In this document: positions 26,213 through 34,882 of the stretch, one piece after another | How the letters are laid out: the number at the start of each line of letters is the position of its first letter | Position numbering within the stretch: the first letter of the stretch is position 1 | Source: JALORV01 sp963724365 | GTDB lineage: Bacteria > Pseudomonadota > Gammaproteobacteria > Burkholderiales > Burkholderiaceae_F | Assembly (NCBI GenBank): GCA_963724365.1 | Contig: CAVRUR010000013.1 | Span: 372,001 to 436,000 of the forward strand | DNA: 64,000 nucleotides | Direction of reading: 5' to 3' | The notes under the pieces: model-generated | Told to the model about the DNA's origin: nothing | The model's input: only the letters and a program-made list of their open reading frames with translations | The model's database searches: none | Program-made: the position numbers and the translations under genes

Positions 26213-28201
26213 CTAAACGTCTGCTTCGACCTCGTGGCCGTGCTCCTCGAGCCAGGCTCGCCGCGCCTGACTTTCGGCACGCCCCATAAGCATCGTCATC
26301 ATTGCGGCAGTCCCGTCGGCAGTGAGCTCGCCGAGGCCGACCCGCAGCAGGCGCCGCGTGTCCGGCGCCATCGTCGTCTCCCACAGCTGCTCCGGGCTCA
26401 TTTCACCGAGCCCCTTGAAGCGCGCAATGCTCCACGCCGATTCCCGGACCCCCTCGTCGGCCAGCTTCTCGAGCGTGGCATCCAGCTCGGCATCGTCCAG
26501 GCAGTACAGGCGTCTCGCCGGCCGCTTGCCCTGTGCACCGACGTCAACGCGAAACAACGGCGGCCGGGCAACGAAGATGTTTCCGCGGTCGACGAGCTGT
26601 GGAAAGTGCCGGAAAAACAGCGTCAACAGCAGCACCTGGATGTGCGAGCCATCGACGTCGGCATCCGCAAGTATGCAGATCTTGCCGTACCGAAGTCCTT
26701 CGAAATTCACGGCCTCCGACGGGCCGTGCGGGTCGACACCGATCGCCACCGCGATGTCATGCACTTCCGCATTTCCGAACAGACGGTCGCGCTCGACCTC
26801 CCAGGTGTTGAGCACCTTGCCACGAAGCGGCAGGATCGCCTGGAATTCCTTGTCGCGCCCCATTTTCGCCGAGCCGCCCGCCGAGTCGCCCTCGACCAGG
26901 AAGAGTTCGTTGCGCGTGAGTTCCGTCGACTCGCAGTCGGTCAGCTTGCCGGGCAACACCGCCACCGCCGAGCCCTTCTTCTTCTCGACCTTCTGGCCCG
27001 CGCGCGCCCGTGCCTGTGCCTGCCGGATCACGAGTTCGGCGAGCTGTCGGCCTTCGTTCGGATGCTGGTTGAGCCAGAACTCGAGCTGTGGCCGGACGAA
27101 CGACGACACAAGCCGCAAGGCGTCGCGACTGTTCAGGCGTTCCTTGATCTGCCCCTGGAACTGCGGATCGAGCACCTTGGCCGACAGCACGAAGCTCGCC
27201 CGCGCAAAGACGTCTTCGGGTAGCAGTTTCACGCCCTTGGGCAGCAGGCCGTGGGCGTCGACGAACGCGCGCACGGCGTTGAACAAACCATCCCGCAGAC
27301 CGGCCTCGTGCGTGCCTCCGGCCGGCGTCGGAATCAGGTTCACGTAGGACTCGCGCGTGATGGCGCCGTCTTCGGTCCAGACCACGACCCAGCTGGCGCC
27401 CTCGCCCTCGGCGTAGGTCTCGTCGTCCGCCGAGGCGAATCCGCTGGACTCGAAGGGCGGCAGCAGCGGATCGGACGGCAACGATCCAAGCAGGTACTCG
27501 CGCAGCCCTCCTTCATAGCGCCAGCGCTGCGTCGCTCCCGACTTTTCGAGCGTGAGTGAGACATCAGTTCCCGGCAGCAGCACGGCCTTGCTGCGCAACA
27601 GGCGCTCGAGTTCGTCCACCGGAACATGCGCCGCATCGAAGTACTTCGCGTTCGGCCACGCCCGCACCCGCGTGCCGCTGGACTTGGCCTGGCCTTTCGC
27701 GGTCACCGACTTGATCGGCTGGCTCACTTCACCGTCGGCGAAGCCAATCGTATGCAGCTTGCCGTCGCGCCAGACAGTCACGTCGAGGCGGGACGACAGC
27801 GCGTTGGTCACCGATACGCCGACGCCGTGCAAGCCACCCGCGAAGGAGTAGGCGCCTCCGGCACGTTTGTCGAACTTACCGCCGGCGTGAAGGCGCGTGA
27901 ACACGATCTCGACCACCGGGACTTTTTCCTCCGGATGCAGTCCGACCGGAATGCCGCGTCCATCGTCATCGACACTGACCGACCCGTCGCCATGCAGCGT
28001 GACATCGATGCGGTGTCCGAATCCGGCGAGCATTTCGTCCGACGCGTTGTCGATCACCTCCTGGATGATGTGCAACGGACTGTCGGTGCGCGTGTACATG
28101 CCGGGACGCTGGCGCACCGGCTCCAGTCCCTTGAGGACGCGTATCGACGCCTCGCCGTAGTCAGCCGCTTTGCGTTGTTCGGTACGTGGCTTGCTCTGCA
28201 T
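26213..28201 (-). CDS. parE: DNA topoisomerase IV subunit B
   Basis: A 662-residue GHKL ATPase subunit of topoisomerase IV. ATP-binding motifs are EVIDNASDEML, DDDGRGIPVG and GGLHGVGVSVTNALS. The TOPRIM part has LVEGDSAGGSAK and ILADADVDGSHI, and the C-terminal GEMSPEQLWETTM is present. ATG 28201 begins the family N-terminus (MQSKPRTEQ); a longer frame to 28276 is not supported. A TTTTCCACA sequence resembling a DnaA box lies 35-43 bp upstream. Together with parC it provides decatenase. The gene is complete. Confidence 0.96.
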   Translation of the reverse strand: MQSKPRTEQRKAADYGEASIRVLKGLEPVRQRPGMYTRTDSPLHIIQEVIDNASDEMLAGFGHRIDVTLHGDGSVSVDDDGRGIPVGLHPEEKVPVVEIVFTRLHAGGKFDKRAGGAYSFAGGLHGVGVSVTNALSSRLDVTVWRDGKLHTIGFADGEVSQPIKSVTAKGQAKSSGTRVRAWPNAKYFDAAHVPVDELERLLRSKAVLLPGTDVSLTLEKSGATQRWRYEGGLREYLLGSLPSDPLLPPFESSGFASADDETYAEGEGASWVVVWTEDGAITRESYVNLIPTPAGGTHEAGLRDGLFNAVRAFVDAHGLLPKGVKLLPEDVFARASFVLSAKVLDPQFQGQIKERLNSRDALRLVSSFVRPQLEFWLNQHPNEGRQLAELVIRQAQARARAGQKVEKKKGSAVAVLPGKLTDCESTELTRNELFLVEGDSAGGSAKMGRDKEFQAILPLRGKVLNTWEVERDRLFGNAEVHDIAVAIGVDPHGPSEAVNFEGLRYGKICILADADVDGSHIQVLLLTLFFRHFPQLVDRGNIFVARPPLFRVDVGAQGKRPARRLYCLDDAELDATLEKLADEGVRESAWSIARFKGLGEMSPEQLWETTMAPDTRRLLRVGLGELTADGTAAMMTMLMGRAESQARRAWLEEHGHEVEADV

Positions 28202-28235
28202 TGCAAAAATCTGGTGAGGAGTTGTCCCCAGCTGT

Positions 28236-28244
28236 TGTGGAAAA
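28236..28244 (-). promoter_or_regulatory. DnaA-box-like 9-mer upstream of parE
   Basis: The minus strand reads TTTTCCACA, which satisfies the relaxed DnaA box TTWTNCACA. It is a single copy between tRNA-Arg and parE and could allow DnaA to influence parE. One 9-mer of this degeneracy can occur by chance. Confidence 0.3.
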
Positions 28245-28431
28245 CATCGCCCTTTCCACCCGTCAAGGCGCGCCAATGCTGGCGGGCGTCGAGTTGATCA
28301 CGGATTAGGCAGTTGCCGTGCCCCGCTCATGGGCGGAATACCGATTGGATCGCGACGAGTCGAGCATCGTCTCTCGTGCGTCGTCGTCCGGCGGCGGATT
28401 CTACGTGAGGGCGATCGCTATACTGGCCGCA

Positions 28432-28503
28432 CTCCCCGTAGTTCAACGGATAGAACAAGTGCCTCCTAAGCGCTAGATCTGGGTTCAATTCCCGGCGGGG
28501 GGA
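28432..28503 (+). tRNA. tRNA-Arg (CCU anticodon)
   Basis: A complete cloverleaf can be folded. The 7-bp acceptor pairs CTCCCCG (28432-28438) with CGGGGGG (28496-28502), discriminator A28503. The D arm is GTTC/GAAC and the anticodon stem is AGTGC/GCGCT with loop CTCCTAA (anticodon CCT). The T arm is CTGGG/CCCGG with loop TTCAATT. CCA is not encoded. It decodes AGG. TATACT at 28419-28424 is a good -10 about 8 nt upstream; the -35 is weak. A long inverted repeat begins at the discriminator base. Confidence 0.92.
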
Positions 28504-28550
28504 CGCACGCGTAGATTTTTCGCACCTGCGTGCGAAAAATCCGCGTGCGT
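28503..28550 (+). terminator. long hairpin directly after tRNA-Arg
   Basis: An outer 9-bp arm (28503-28511 with 28542-28550) and an inner 12-bp arm (28514-28525 with 28530-28541) enclose a CTGC loop, broken only by a two-base TA bulge at 28512-28513. The inner arms contain T5 and A5 runs. This is a probable bidirectional terminator or 3'-processing hairpin for the tRNA. A smaller hairpin (GGCGC/GCGCC, 28556-28571) follows. The rest of the stretch to the exporter gene at 28715 holds no gene that I can support. Confidence 0.65.
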
Positions 28551-28714
28551 GTCGAGGCGCCTGCAAGCGCCGAGAGCGCTTCCAGAGCAGTGACAGCACC
28601 AGGGACCGCATGGATGCTCATCTCCCAGGAGCGCATCATGGCGCTCGCTGGCGCTGCACCTGCCCCGCGCACCTAACCCGTTAAGCTGTGCCATCGCACC
28701 CGGCCCCGAACGAC

Positions 28715-29833
28715 ATGCCCTCCATCCAGACCAATTTCGACAACGTGTTCCGCTTCGGCGGAGCCGCACTCATTCTGGTCGGCATCTTCATGGTGCTGCA
28801 GCCATTTGTATCAGCGATGGTGTTCGCGGGCGTGCTGGCCATCGCGACCTGGCCGCTGTTTGAGCGACTGCGGCGTGCGGTCGGTGGCAATTCCACGTTG
28901 GCCGCAACCACGATGCTGCTGGCGATCCTCGTACTGGTCATCATCCCCTTCACCCTGTTGTCAGCGGCCGCTGCCGAGCAGGTCCCCGGGCTCGTCGGAC
29001 TGGCCAAGGGATGGCTTCAGGACGGAATCCATGCACCTGAGGCTCTTAAGGCTATTCCGGTCATCGGCGAGCGCCTCTACGGAATGCTTGAAGGTCTCCT
29101 GCTCGACCGCGCCCAACTGTCGGCGCTGATGCAGAAAGTACTTGAGCCGGCCGGCCGCTTGTCGCTGGCCTTCGTGCGTGTGCTCGGCGACGGCATCCTG
29201 CAGTTGTTGCTGGTGACCTTCATCGTCTTCTTCTACTACCGCGACGGCGATGCCATCGTTGCGATGCTGAAGCGGGTGTCCGATCGGCTGTCCGGCAGGA
29301 TGAGTACTGAAGTACTCACCATCGTCACGGGAACGACGCGCAGCGTCTTTGTCGGCATTGTCGGCACCGCGGCGGCGCAGTCCTTCGTCGCACTGATCGG
29401 CTTCCTGATCGCGGGCGTGCCCGGGGCCTTCATGCTTGCCGTCGCCACGTTCATCCTGTCGGTAGTGCCCATGGGTCCCGTGCTCATCTGGGGCGCGGCG
29501 GCAATCTGGCTCTATGTGAAGGGCGAGACCGGCTGGACCATTTTCATGGTGATCTGGGGCGCGGTGGTCATCAGCAGCATCGACAACGTCCTCAAGCCGA
29601 TTCTGATCGCGCGCGGCTCGACCCTGTCGCTCGGCATGATCTTTCTCGGCGTTCTCGGCGGTGTCGTCGCGTTCGGATTCATCGGGGTGATACTTGGTCC
29701 CGTCCTGCTTGCGCTGGGTGTCGCCTTCGGGCGTGCATGGGTCAGCGCGCAGGATGCCCGCGCAACGTCAGCTGCTTTGGAGCCGGGCATTGCGGCCGCG
29801 CCAGGCGGCACGGCCCCGAAACGCGAAGCCTAA
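28715..29833 (+). CDS. AI-2E family/PerM-like membrane transporter
   Basis: A 372-residue polytopic membrane protein of the AI-2E (PerM/YdiK) exporter family. Two N-terminal helices come first. A soluble segment follows (about residues 95-140). The helical core then has FIVFFYYRDGD, FLIAGVPGAFMLAVATFILSVVP and the conserved DNVLKPILIARGSTLSLGMIFLGVLGG. Substrates vary or are unknown in this family, so quorum-signal export should not be assumed. ATG 28715 is preferred over GTG 28688. Its TAA overlaps the stop of the convergent orn gene by two bases. Confidence 0.87.
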   Translation: MPSIQTNFDNVFRFGGAALILVGIFMVLQPFVSAMVFAGVLAIATWPLFERLRRAVGGNSTLAATTMLLAILVLVIIPFTLLSAAAAEQVPGLVGLAKGWLQDGIHAPEALKAIPVIGERLYGMLEGLLLDRAQLSALMQKVLEPAGRLSLAFVRVLGDGILQLLLVTFIVFFYYRDGDAIVAMLKRVSDRLSGRMSTEVLTIVTGTTRSVFVGIVGTAAAQSFVALIGFLIAGVPGAFMLAVATFILSVVPMGPVLIWGAAAIWLYVKGETGWTIFMVIWGAVVISSIDNVLKPILIARGSTLSLGMIFLGVLGGVVAFGFIGVILGPVLLALGVAFGRAWVSAQDARATSAALEPGIAAAPGGTAPKREA

Positions 29834-30423
29834 ACGCCCTGCGCGGCGCGCAGCCACTGCGCGCGATAGTGCTTGAGTTCGTCGATCGACTCGTAGATGT
29901 CGGCCAGCGCCTCGTGCCGACTTTTCTTCTCGAAAGAGCGGTAAATCGCCGGATTCCAGCGGCGCGCGAGTTCCTTCAGCGTGCTGACGTCGAGGTTGCG
30001 GTAGTGGAAATAGGCCTCCAGCTGCGGCATCCAGCGCGCCATGAAGCGCCGGTCCTGGCAGATCGAGTTGCCGCACATCGGCGACTTGCCGCGCGGCACA
30101 TGGCGCTGCAGGAACTCGACCAGGATGTCGCTGGCCGTGGACTCGTCGAGCGTCGACGCCCGAACCTTGGTGGTCAAGCCCGAGCGGCCGTGGGTCGCAG
30201 TATTCCAGCTGTCCATGCCCTGCAGGACCCGCTCCGGCTGGGCAATGACGAGCACGGGGCCTTCGGCAATGACCTCGAGCTCGGCATCGGTGACGACTAC
30301 GGCAATCTCGAGCACGCGGTCGGAGTCCGGATTCAGCCCTGACATTTCCATGTCGACCCAGACGAGATTCATCTCGCTGTAACGCTCGGCACGAACGGCA
30401 GCTTCGAGAGGGGGCTGTGACAT
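29830..30423 (-). CDS. orn: oligoribonuclease
   Basis: A 197-residue DEDDh 3'-5' exonuclease that degrades 2-mer RNAs and the linear c-di-GMP product pGpG. The exonuclease motifs are WVDMEMSGL (DxE), GNSICQDRRF with upstream Asp, and SRHEALADIYESI with the general-base histidine. A second in-frame ATG lies at residue 18; the longer start at 30423 has a GGAA 4 nt upstream. Orn acts downstream of the EAL protein in this window (pGpG clearance), though the genes are not linked. Its stop codon overlaps that of the transporter gene. Confidence 0.95.
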   Translation of the reverse strand: MSQPPLEAAVRAERYSEMNLVWVDMEMSGLNPDSDRVLEIAVVVTDAELEVIAEGPVLVIAQPERVLQGMDSWNTATHGRSGLTTKVRASTLDESTASDILVEFLQRHVPRGKSPMCGNSICQDRRFMARWMPQLEAYFHYRNLDVSTLKELARRWNPAIYRSFEKKSRHEALADIYESIDELKHYRAQWLRAAQGV

Positions 30424-30433
30424 AATTTCCGTG

Positions 30434-30445
30434 TTGATCGATCAA
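30434..30445. promoter_or_regulatory. 12-bp palindrome in orn/M48 divergent promoter region
   Basis: TTGATCGATCAA is a perfect palindrome 11 bp upstream of the orn start, in the 136-bp region separating orn from the divergent M48 peptidase gene. It could be an operator or a coincidence. Related GATC-containing words repeat just downstream (30450-30463). Confidence 0.35.
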
Positions 30446-30559
30446 TGCGCATCGATCCGATCAAAGGCGCGCGATTGTCGCACGTCGAGTTGAGCCGGCA
30501 GGCGTGCCTCGCCGTTTCCGGCGAATGCCGATGCATTTCGAGTACCGCACCTCGTGGCC

Positions 30560-31822
30560 ATGTCCCAGCTTCTCTCGTTGACGTTCGTCGCCTTTCTTCT
30601 TCTTATGGTCGGCCTGAAGTACTGGCTGTCGTGGCGGCAGGTACGTCACGTCGGCCGACATGCCGATGCCGTCCCCAGGCAGTTCGCTGACCGGGTCTCG
30701 CTCGAGGCGCATCGCAAGGCGGCGTCCTACACGATTGCCAAGACGCGACTTGCGCTGATCGAGACCGCCATCGGCGCGGCCCTGCTGGTGATGCTCACAC
30801 TGTTTGGCGGCCTGCAGTGGATCGCCGATGTGCTGCGTAACGTCATCGACGATGGGATTGCGTTCCAGCTGCTCTTCGTGGCGGTCGTCGTGGTCGCACT
30901 CGGGATTGTCGATCTGCCGTTTTCGTGGTTTCGACAGTTTCACATCGAGCAGCGCTACGGATTCAACCGGATGACGCCGGCCCTCTGGCTGGCCGATCTG
31001 GCCAAGTCCTTCACACTGGCCGCCGTGCTCGGATTGCCGTTGCTGGCTGCCGTGGTCGCCCTGATGCGTGGTGCGGGGGTGTGGTGGTGGATCTATGCGT
31101 GGCTGCTGTGGGTGAGCTTCAACGCGCTGGTGCTCGTCATCTACCCGACCGTGATCGCACCGCTTTTCAACAAGTTCGAGCCGCTGAAGGATTCCGGGCT
31201 TGCGCAGCGGATCGCCGAGTTGCTGTCACGGACGGGGTTCTCCAGCAAGGGCGTGTTCGTGATGGATGGGTCGCGCCGCTCCGCCCACGGTAATGCCTAC
31301 TTCACCGGGCTCGGACGCGCCAAGCGCATCGTCTTCTTTGATACGCTGGTCGATCGACTGCAGCCATCCGAGATCGAGGCCGTGCTGGCCCACGAACTGG
31401 GACACTTCAAGCTCAAGCACATCGCCAAGCGATTGGCGTTTTCCTTCGTTGCGAGCCTCGTTTTTCTCGCGCTGCTAGGCTGGCTTGCCGCCCGCCCGTG
31501 GTTCTACACGGGACTCGGAGTGACACCCTCGCTCGAGGGCGGCAACGAAGGCGCGGCCCTGGTGCTCTTCATGCTGGTGCTACCGGTGTTCACGTTTGTC
31601 TTCGCGCCTATCGCCAGCCATTTTTCGCGCCGGCACGAGTTCGAGGCAGATGCCTTCGCGGCCCGCCATGCGTCGGCGCAGGACCTCGTCAACGCACTCG
31701 TCAAGCTCTACGAGGACAACGCCTCGACATTGACTCCCGACCCGATCCACTCGGCCTTCTACGACTCGCATCCGCCCGCCTCGCTGCGCGTCGCACGCCT
31801 GGCGGCCGTTGCGCACGCATGA
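30560..31822 (+). CDS. M48 family (Ste24/CAAX-type) zinc metallopeptidase
   Basis: A 420-residue integral membrane metalloprotease. Zinc site is LAHELGHFKLKH (HExxH) with the second-sphere Glu in FEADAFAARHA. About six to seven transmembrane helices surround it, and the Ste24 signature FNALVLVIYPTVIAPLFNKF and HGNAYFTGLG are present. Bacterial homologues are envelope proteases of uncertain substrate; no prenylation is implied. ATG 30560 is used, 6 nt after an in-frame GTG. Its stop overlaps the rsgA start (ATGA), so the two are coupled. Confidence 0.92.
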   Translation: MSQLLSLTFVAFLLLMVGLKYWLSWRQVRHVGRHADAVPRQFADRVSLEAHRKAASYTIAKTRLALIETAIGAALLVMLTLFGGLQWIADVLRNVIDDGIAFQLLFVAVVVVALGIVDLPFSWFRQFHIEQRYGFNRMTPALWLADLAKSFTLAAVLGLPLLAAVVALMRGAGVWWWIYAWLLWVSFNALVLVIYPTVIAPLFNKFEPLKDSGLAQRIAELLSRTGFSSKGVFVMDGSRRSAHGNAYFTGLGRAKRIVFFDTLVDRLQPSEIEAVLAHELGHFKLKHIAKRLAFSFVASLVFLALLGWLAARPWFYTGLGVTPSLEGGNEGAALVLFMLVLPVFTFVFAPIASHFSRRHEFEADAFAARHASAQDLVNALVKLYEDNASTLTPDPIHSAFYDSHPPASLRVARLAAVAHA

Positions 31823-32727
31823 AGTCCGCCGGGCGCAGTGACCTGCCCCGGTTTCCCGCTCGTGTCATTGCCACCTTTGGCCGCACTTCACTGCTAGAGG
31901 ACCACGCCGGCGCGTCGTGGTCTGCCGTGCGTCGGGGCCGCCGCAGCGATCTTGTCGTCGGCGATCGCGTCGTCGCCAGCGCTTCAGCTCCCGGGCAGGC
32001 GGCGGTCGAGTCGATCGAGCCGCGCACGAGCCTGCTGTACCGCGCCGATGCGTTTCGCACGAAAGAACTCGCGGCGAACGTCGACCAGGTCATTATCGTG
32101 TTCGCCTCGCGACCGACTTTCAATCTGTGGTTCCTGTGGAAGGCGCTGGTGGCAGCGCGCGCGGCAGACATCGAGGGCATCGTGGTTCGCAACAAGACGG
32201 ACCTCGAGGACGGTGCAGAGGCCGCGCAGGCCGCGCTGGCGCAGATCGGCCGACTGGGCTGGCGCACTGCCGCCGTTTCGGCGCGCACTCGGCCCGACGA
32301 GACCCTGGCGACGCTCCGGCAGATCACGCAGGGACTCGGCTCACTGCTGGTCGGGCAGTCCGGCATGGGCAAGTCGACCCTGCTCAACCTGCTTGTTCCC
32401 GATGCGCAGGCACGTACACGCGAGTATTCGGAGCGCCTCGACCTCGGCAAGCAGACCACGACCGCGGCACGCTGGTTCAGGCTGCCCCACGGGGGTGCCA
32501 TCGTGGACACACCGGGCTTCCAGGAGTTCGGCCTCGCACACCTGACATCGACGCAGATCGTGGCCGGCTTTCCGGAGTTCGAATCCCACCTGGGCAAGTG
32601 TCGATTCACCGACTGCAGGCACATGGTCGAGCCGGACTGCGCCATCCGTACTGCAGTGGCGGCAGGAGAAGTGGCGTCCGGCCGCTACGATTTCTATCGA
32701 TCAATGATGGGAGGGAACACGCAGTGA
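31819..32727 (+). CDS. rsgA: small ribosomal subunit biogenesis GTPase RsgA
   Basis: A 302-residue circularly permuted GTPase that helps mature the 30S subunit near the decoding centre. Motif order is G4 NKTDL, then G1 GQSGMGKST, then G3 DTPGFQEFG. An N-terminal OB fold and a C-terminal zinc knuckle (CRFTDCRHMVEPDC) complete the family layout. It begins in the ATGA overlap with the M48 gene and ends in a GTGA overlap with the DUF2007 gene, indicating a compact operon. Confidence 0.95.
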   Translation: MKSAGRSDLPRFPARVIATFGRTSLLEDHAGASWSAVRRGRRSDLVVGDRVVASASAPGQAAVESIEPRTSLLYRADAFRTKELAANVDQVIIVFASRPTFNLWFLWKALVAARAADIEGIVVRNKTDLEDGAEAAQAALAQIGRLGWRTAAVSARTRPDETLATLRQITQGLGSLLVGQSGMGKSTLLNLLVPDAQARTREYSERLDLGKQTTTAARWFRLPHGGAIVDTPGFQEFGLAHLTSTQIVAGFPEFESHLGKCRFTDCRHMVEPDCAIRTAVAAGEVASGRYDFYRSMMGGNTQ

Positions 32728-33032
32728 AACTGCTGGCGCGCGCGGATCACCTGGTGCTGGCCACGATCTGGGCCGAGTCGCTGCGTGCAGCAGGCATTCG
32801 CTGCCAGTTGCGCAATACCACGCTGTCCGGCGCCATCGGTGAGATACCGTTCCTCGAGTGCGCGCCACAGGTGTGGATCGAACGCGATGCCGATGAGTCG
32901 CGCGCACAGGAGATCCTGCAGGAACTGCGGCGTCCGCCACGTGGACCGAACTGGCACTGCGCTGCGTGTGGAGAGTCTTCCGAGCCGCAGTTCGGCGCGT
33001 GCTGGCAGTGTGGGGCCGCGCGACCGGCCTGA
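32724..33032 (+). CDS. DUF2007 domain protein with C-terminal zinc ribbon
   Basis: A 102-residue protein. The N-terminal DUF2007-like ferredoxin fold (LARADHLVLATIWAESLRAAGIRC, then PQVWIERDADESRAQEIL) is followed by a zinc ribbon with two Cys pairs (CAAC and CWQC, 15 residues apart). DUF2007 domains are proposed signal transducers or peptidase-linked modules; no catalytic residue is evident. GTG 32724 overlaps the rsgA stop and has GGGAGGG about 7 nt upstream, a strong ribosome site for an overlapping start. Confidence 0.82.
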   Translation: MKLLARADHLVLATIWAESLRAAGIRCQLRNTTLSGAIGEIPFLECAPQVWIERDADESRAQEILQELRRPPRGPNWHCAACGESSEPQFGACWQCGAARPA

Positions 33033-33083
33033 CCTGGCCGAATCGGGGCTGTGCTCCTGTACCGGCAGCCCCGACGTTGCGTC

Positions 33084-34049
33084 TCAGGCCAGCCAGTGCG
33101 CCAGCGTCATCAACAGCAGCAGGGCGAGCCAGAGCAGAAGCGAGCGCCAGACCAGTCCGACCACGGCGCGCACCGCGGGCGGGCGCGGTTCGGCCAGTCC
33201 GGCGCCTTCGTTACCTGCTTCGTCGAAGTAGCGCGCCGACTCTGCTTCGGACATCAATCGCAGGCCAAGTGCGCCACCGGCGGTCGCGAGGATCAGGGTG
33301 CGCGATTCGGGGGATGGCATGCCATCGGTTTCCGGCTTGCGCGCGACCTGACGCCAGCAATAGATAGCCCCTTCAAAATCGCCGACGATGGCATAGCCAA
33401 GCGCCGTCAGTCGCGCCGGGGCCCAGTCGATCCATGCAAAGGCCTGACGCGCGAATTCCCCGAAGCGATCCGGCGGCGTAGGTGGCAGCGGTGCGCGGCT
33501 CCAGACCCGGGCCGAGTGTTCCGCCAGACGGTAGAAGACCGCTCCCATTGGACCGGGCAGCAGCACGAACCAGAAGTAAACCCCGAACACATGGCGCTGT
33601 GCCAGCAGCAGTCCGTGCTCGATCGCCTGCCGGACCACTTCTTCCGGCGCAAGATCGGCGGCGCTGAATGTCGGATCACTGAGCCGCTTCCATGCGGTGA
33701 GTTCGTGTCGGGCTGCCGCGAGGTCGCCGTTGGCCAGTGCAATCTGGATCTCGGTGCCACGGTGGCTGAACTGCCGGAACCCGAGTGCGAAATACAGGAC
33801 GAGCACGTTGAGTGCCAGACCTAAAAACCAGTTGATCGAGACCAGCACCGAGTACAGCGCGCCGACGGCGATCGTGAGGCCGACGACGACCAGCAGCCAG
33901 GCATAGAAGCCATGCCGGGGGCGGCCTGCGTTGAGGTTGTGCTCGGCCCACGACGACACCTGCCGCACGGACGCGTACACCGGGTTTTCGCTCGGCAGCG
34001 CCCGCAACTGCTCGATGAGCAGCGTGATCACCAGCGATAGCCAGGCCAC
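33084..34049 (-). CDS. CobD/CbiB family membrane protein
   Basis: A 321-residue polytopic protein of the CobD/CbiB family as found beside NUDIX genes in betaproteobacteria. It has segments such as MAWLSLVITLLIEQL, WLLVVVGLTIAVGALYSVLV and FGVYFWFVLLPGPMGAVFYRL. True CobD/CbiB makes adenosylcobinamide phosphate, but no other cobalamin gene is present, so that activity is unproven. GTG 34049 follows GAGGAGGAAG with good spacing; the frame runs open further upstream but without family similarity. It is encoded on the strand opposite to the rsgA operon, converging with it. Confidence 0.8.
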   Translation of the reverse strand: MAWLSLVITLLIEQLRALPSENPVYASVRQVSSWAEHNLNAGRPRHGFYAWLLVVVGLTIAVGALYSVLVSINWFLGLALNVLVLYFALGFRQFSHRGTEIQIALANGDLAAARHELTAWKRLSDPTFSAADLAPEEVVRQAIEHGLLLAQRHVFGVYFWFVLLPGPMGAVFYRLAEHSARVWSRAPLPPTPPDRFGEFARQAFAWIDWAPARLTALGYAIVGDFEGAIYCWRQVARKPETDGMPSPESRTLILATAGGALGLRLMSEAESARYFDEAGNEGAGLAEPRPPAVRAVVGLVWRSLLLWLALLLLMTLAHWLA

Positions 34050-34092
34050 TTGCTTCCTCCTCGTTGCATTGTAGTGACGGCCTCCCGCCCGA

Positions 34093-34803
34093 TCAGGCGC
34101 GCAGGAACTGGTACAGGTTGCGCAGCATCGCGGCTGTCGCGCCCCAGATGAAATAGCGGCGCATGGCCTCATACGGCATCGCGTAGAACGTACGCGCGAA
34201 GTCGCCGAGCGCGACGATGCGCCGCTCGTGATGAGCCGGGTCCATCAGGAACGCGAGCGGAACCTCGAATGTCTCGGACACTTCGAACGTATCGAGCGTG
34301 AGCGTGAACGGTTGTTCGACCATGCCGACCACCGGAGTGACCCGGAAGCCGGTCGCGGTCGTGTACTCCGGCAGGGTCCCGACGATGTCCACGATTGCAG
34401 CGCGCAGTCCGACTTCCTCTTCCGCTTCGCGCAGCGCGGTCGCGATCGGATCCGTGTCGTGTTCCTCGACGCTGCCGCCCGGAAAGCTGATCTGTCCGGC
34501 ATGATCGTTGAGGTGCGCAGTGCGCTGGGTCAACAGCACCTGCACGTCGTTGCCGCGCACGATCAGCGGGACCAGGACGGCGGCGGGACGCGGCTCCATG
34601 TCCGGCAGGAACAGGCGCGGGTCGGCCCGCAGCTCGGGCTGCCATGCGATCGGCGTCGCAAATCGCTGCCGCAGCGCCGACGGTCGCAGACGATCCGCTG
34701 CCAGCGCCGGGCCACGCGCCAGCGGGTCGTCGAATGCCGGATCGTGCGGAACGGTTTCCGGATCGAACAGCGGACGTCTCGGGGTGGCTCCCGGTGAACT
34801 CAT
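34093..34803 (-). CDS. NUDIX hydrolase, CoA pyrophosphatase-like
   Basis: A 236-residue NUDIX protein of the NudL/CoA diphosphatase group. The NUDIX box is around FPGGSVEEHDTDPIATALRE followed by AEEEVGL. The N-terminal extension ends LVPLIVRGNDVQVLLTQRT, and the hydrophobic C-terminus contains YFIWGATAAMLRNL. The predicted reaction is hydrolysis of CoA to 4'-phosphopantetheine and 3',5'-ADP. ATG 34803 is preferred (GGGG 7 nt upstream) over ATG 34818; the open frame reaches back into rplS and has no meaning there. It lies between rplS and the CobD-like gene on one strand. Confidence 0.87.
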   Translation of the reverse strand: MSSPGATPRRPLFDPETVPHDPAFDDPLARGPALAADRLRPSALRQRFATPIAWQPELRADPRLFLPDMEPRPAAVLVPLIVRGNDVQVLLTQRTAHLNDHAGQISFPGGSVEEHDTDPIATALREAEEEVGLRAAIVDIVGTLPEYTTATGFRVTPVVGMVEQPFTLTLDTFEVSETFEVPLAFLMDPAHHERRIVALGDFARTFYAMPYEAMRRYFIWGATAAMLRNLYQFLRA

Positions 34804-34843
34804 CGAATGCCCCAGCATGAAGCGACAGCCGAACACAAATGCA

Positions 34844-34866
34844 GAGGGCCGCCAGTGGCGGCCCTC
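34844..34866 (-). terminator. rho-independent terminator after rplS
   Basis: A perfect 10-bp stem (GAGGGCCGCC at 34844-34853 with its complement at 34857-34866) closes a 3-nt loop 17 bp after the rplS stop. On the minus strand it is followed by a T-rich run (TGCATTTGTGTT). This ends the rpsP-rimM-trmD-rplS operon and overlaps the region upstream of the NUDIX gene. Confidence 0.8.
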
Positions 34867-34882
34867 GAGGCGGACGGGAAGA

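Noticed and set aside
28503..28690. Possible integrated element next to tRNA-Arg
   Set aside because: No integrase, phage gene or second copy of the tRNA 3' end (att site) is present; the flanking genes are core genes.
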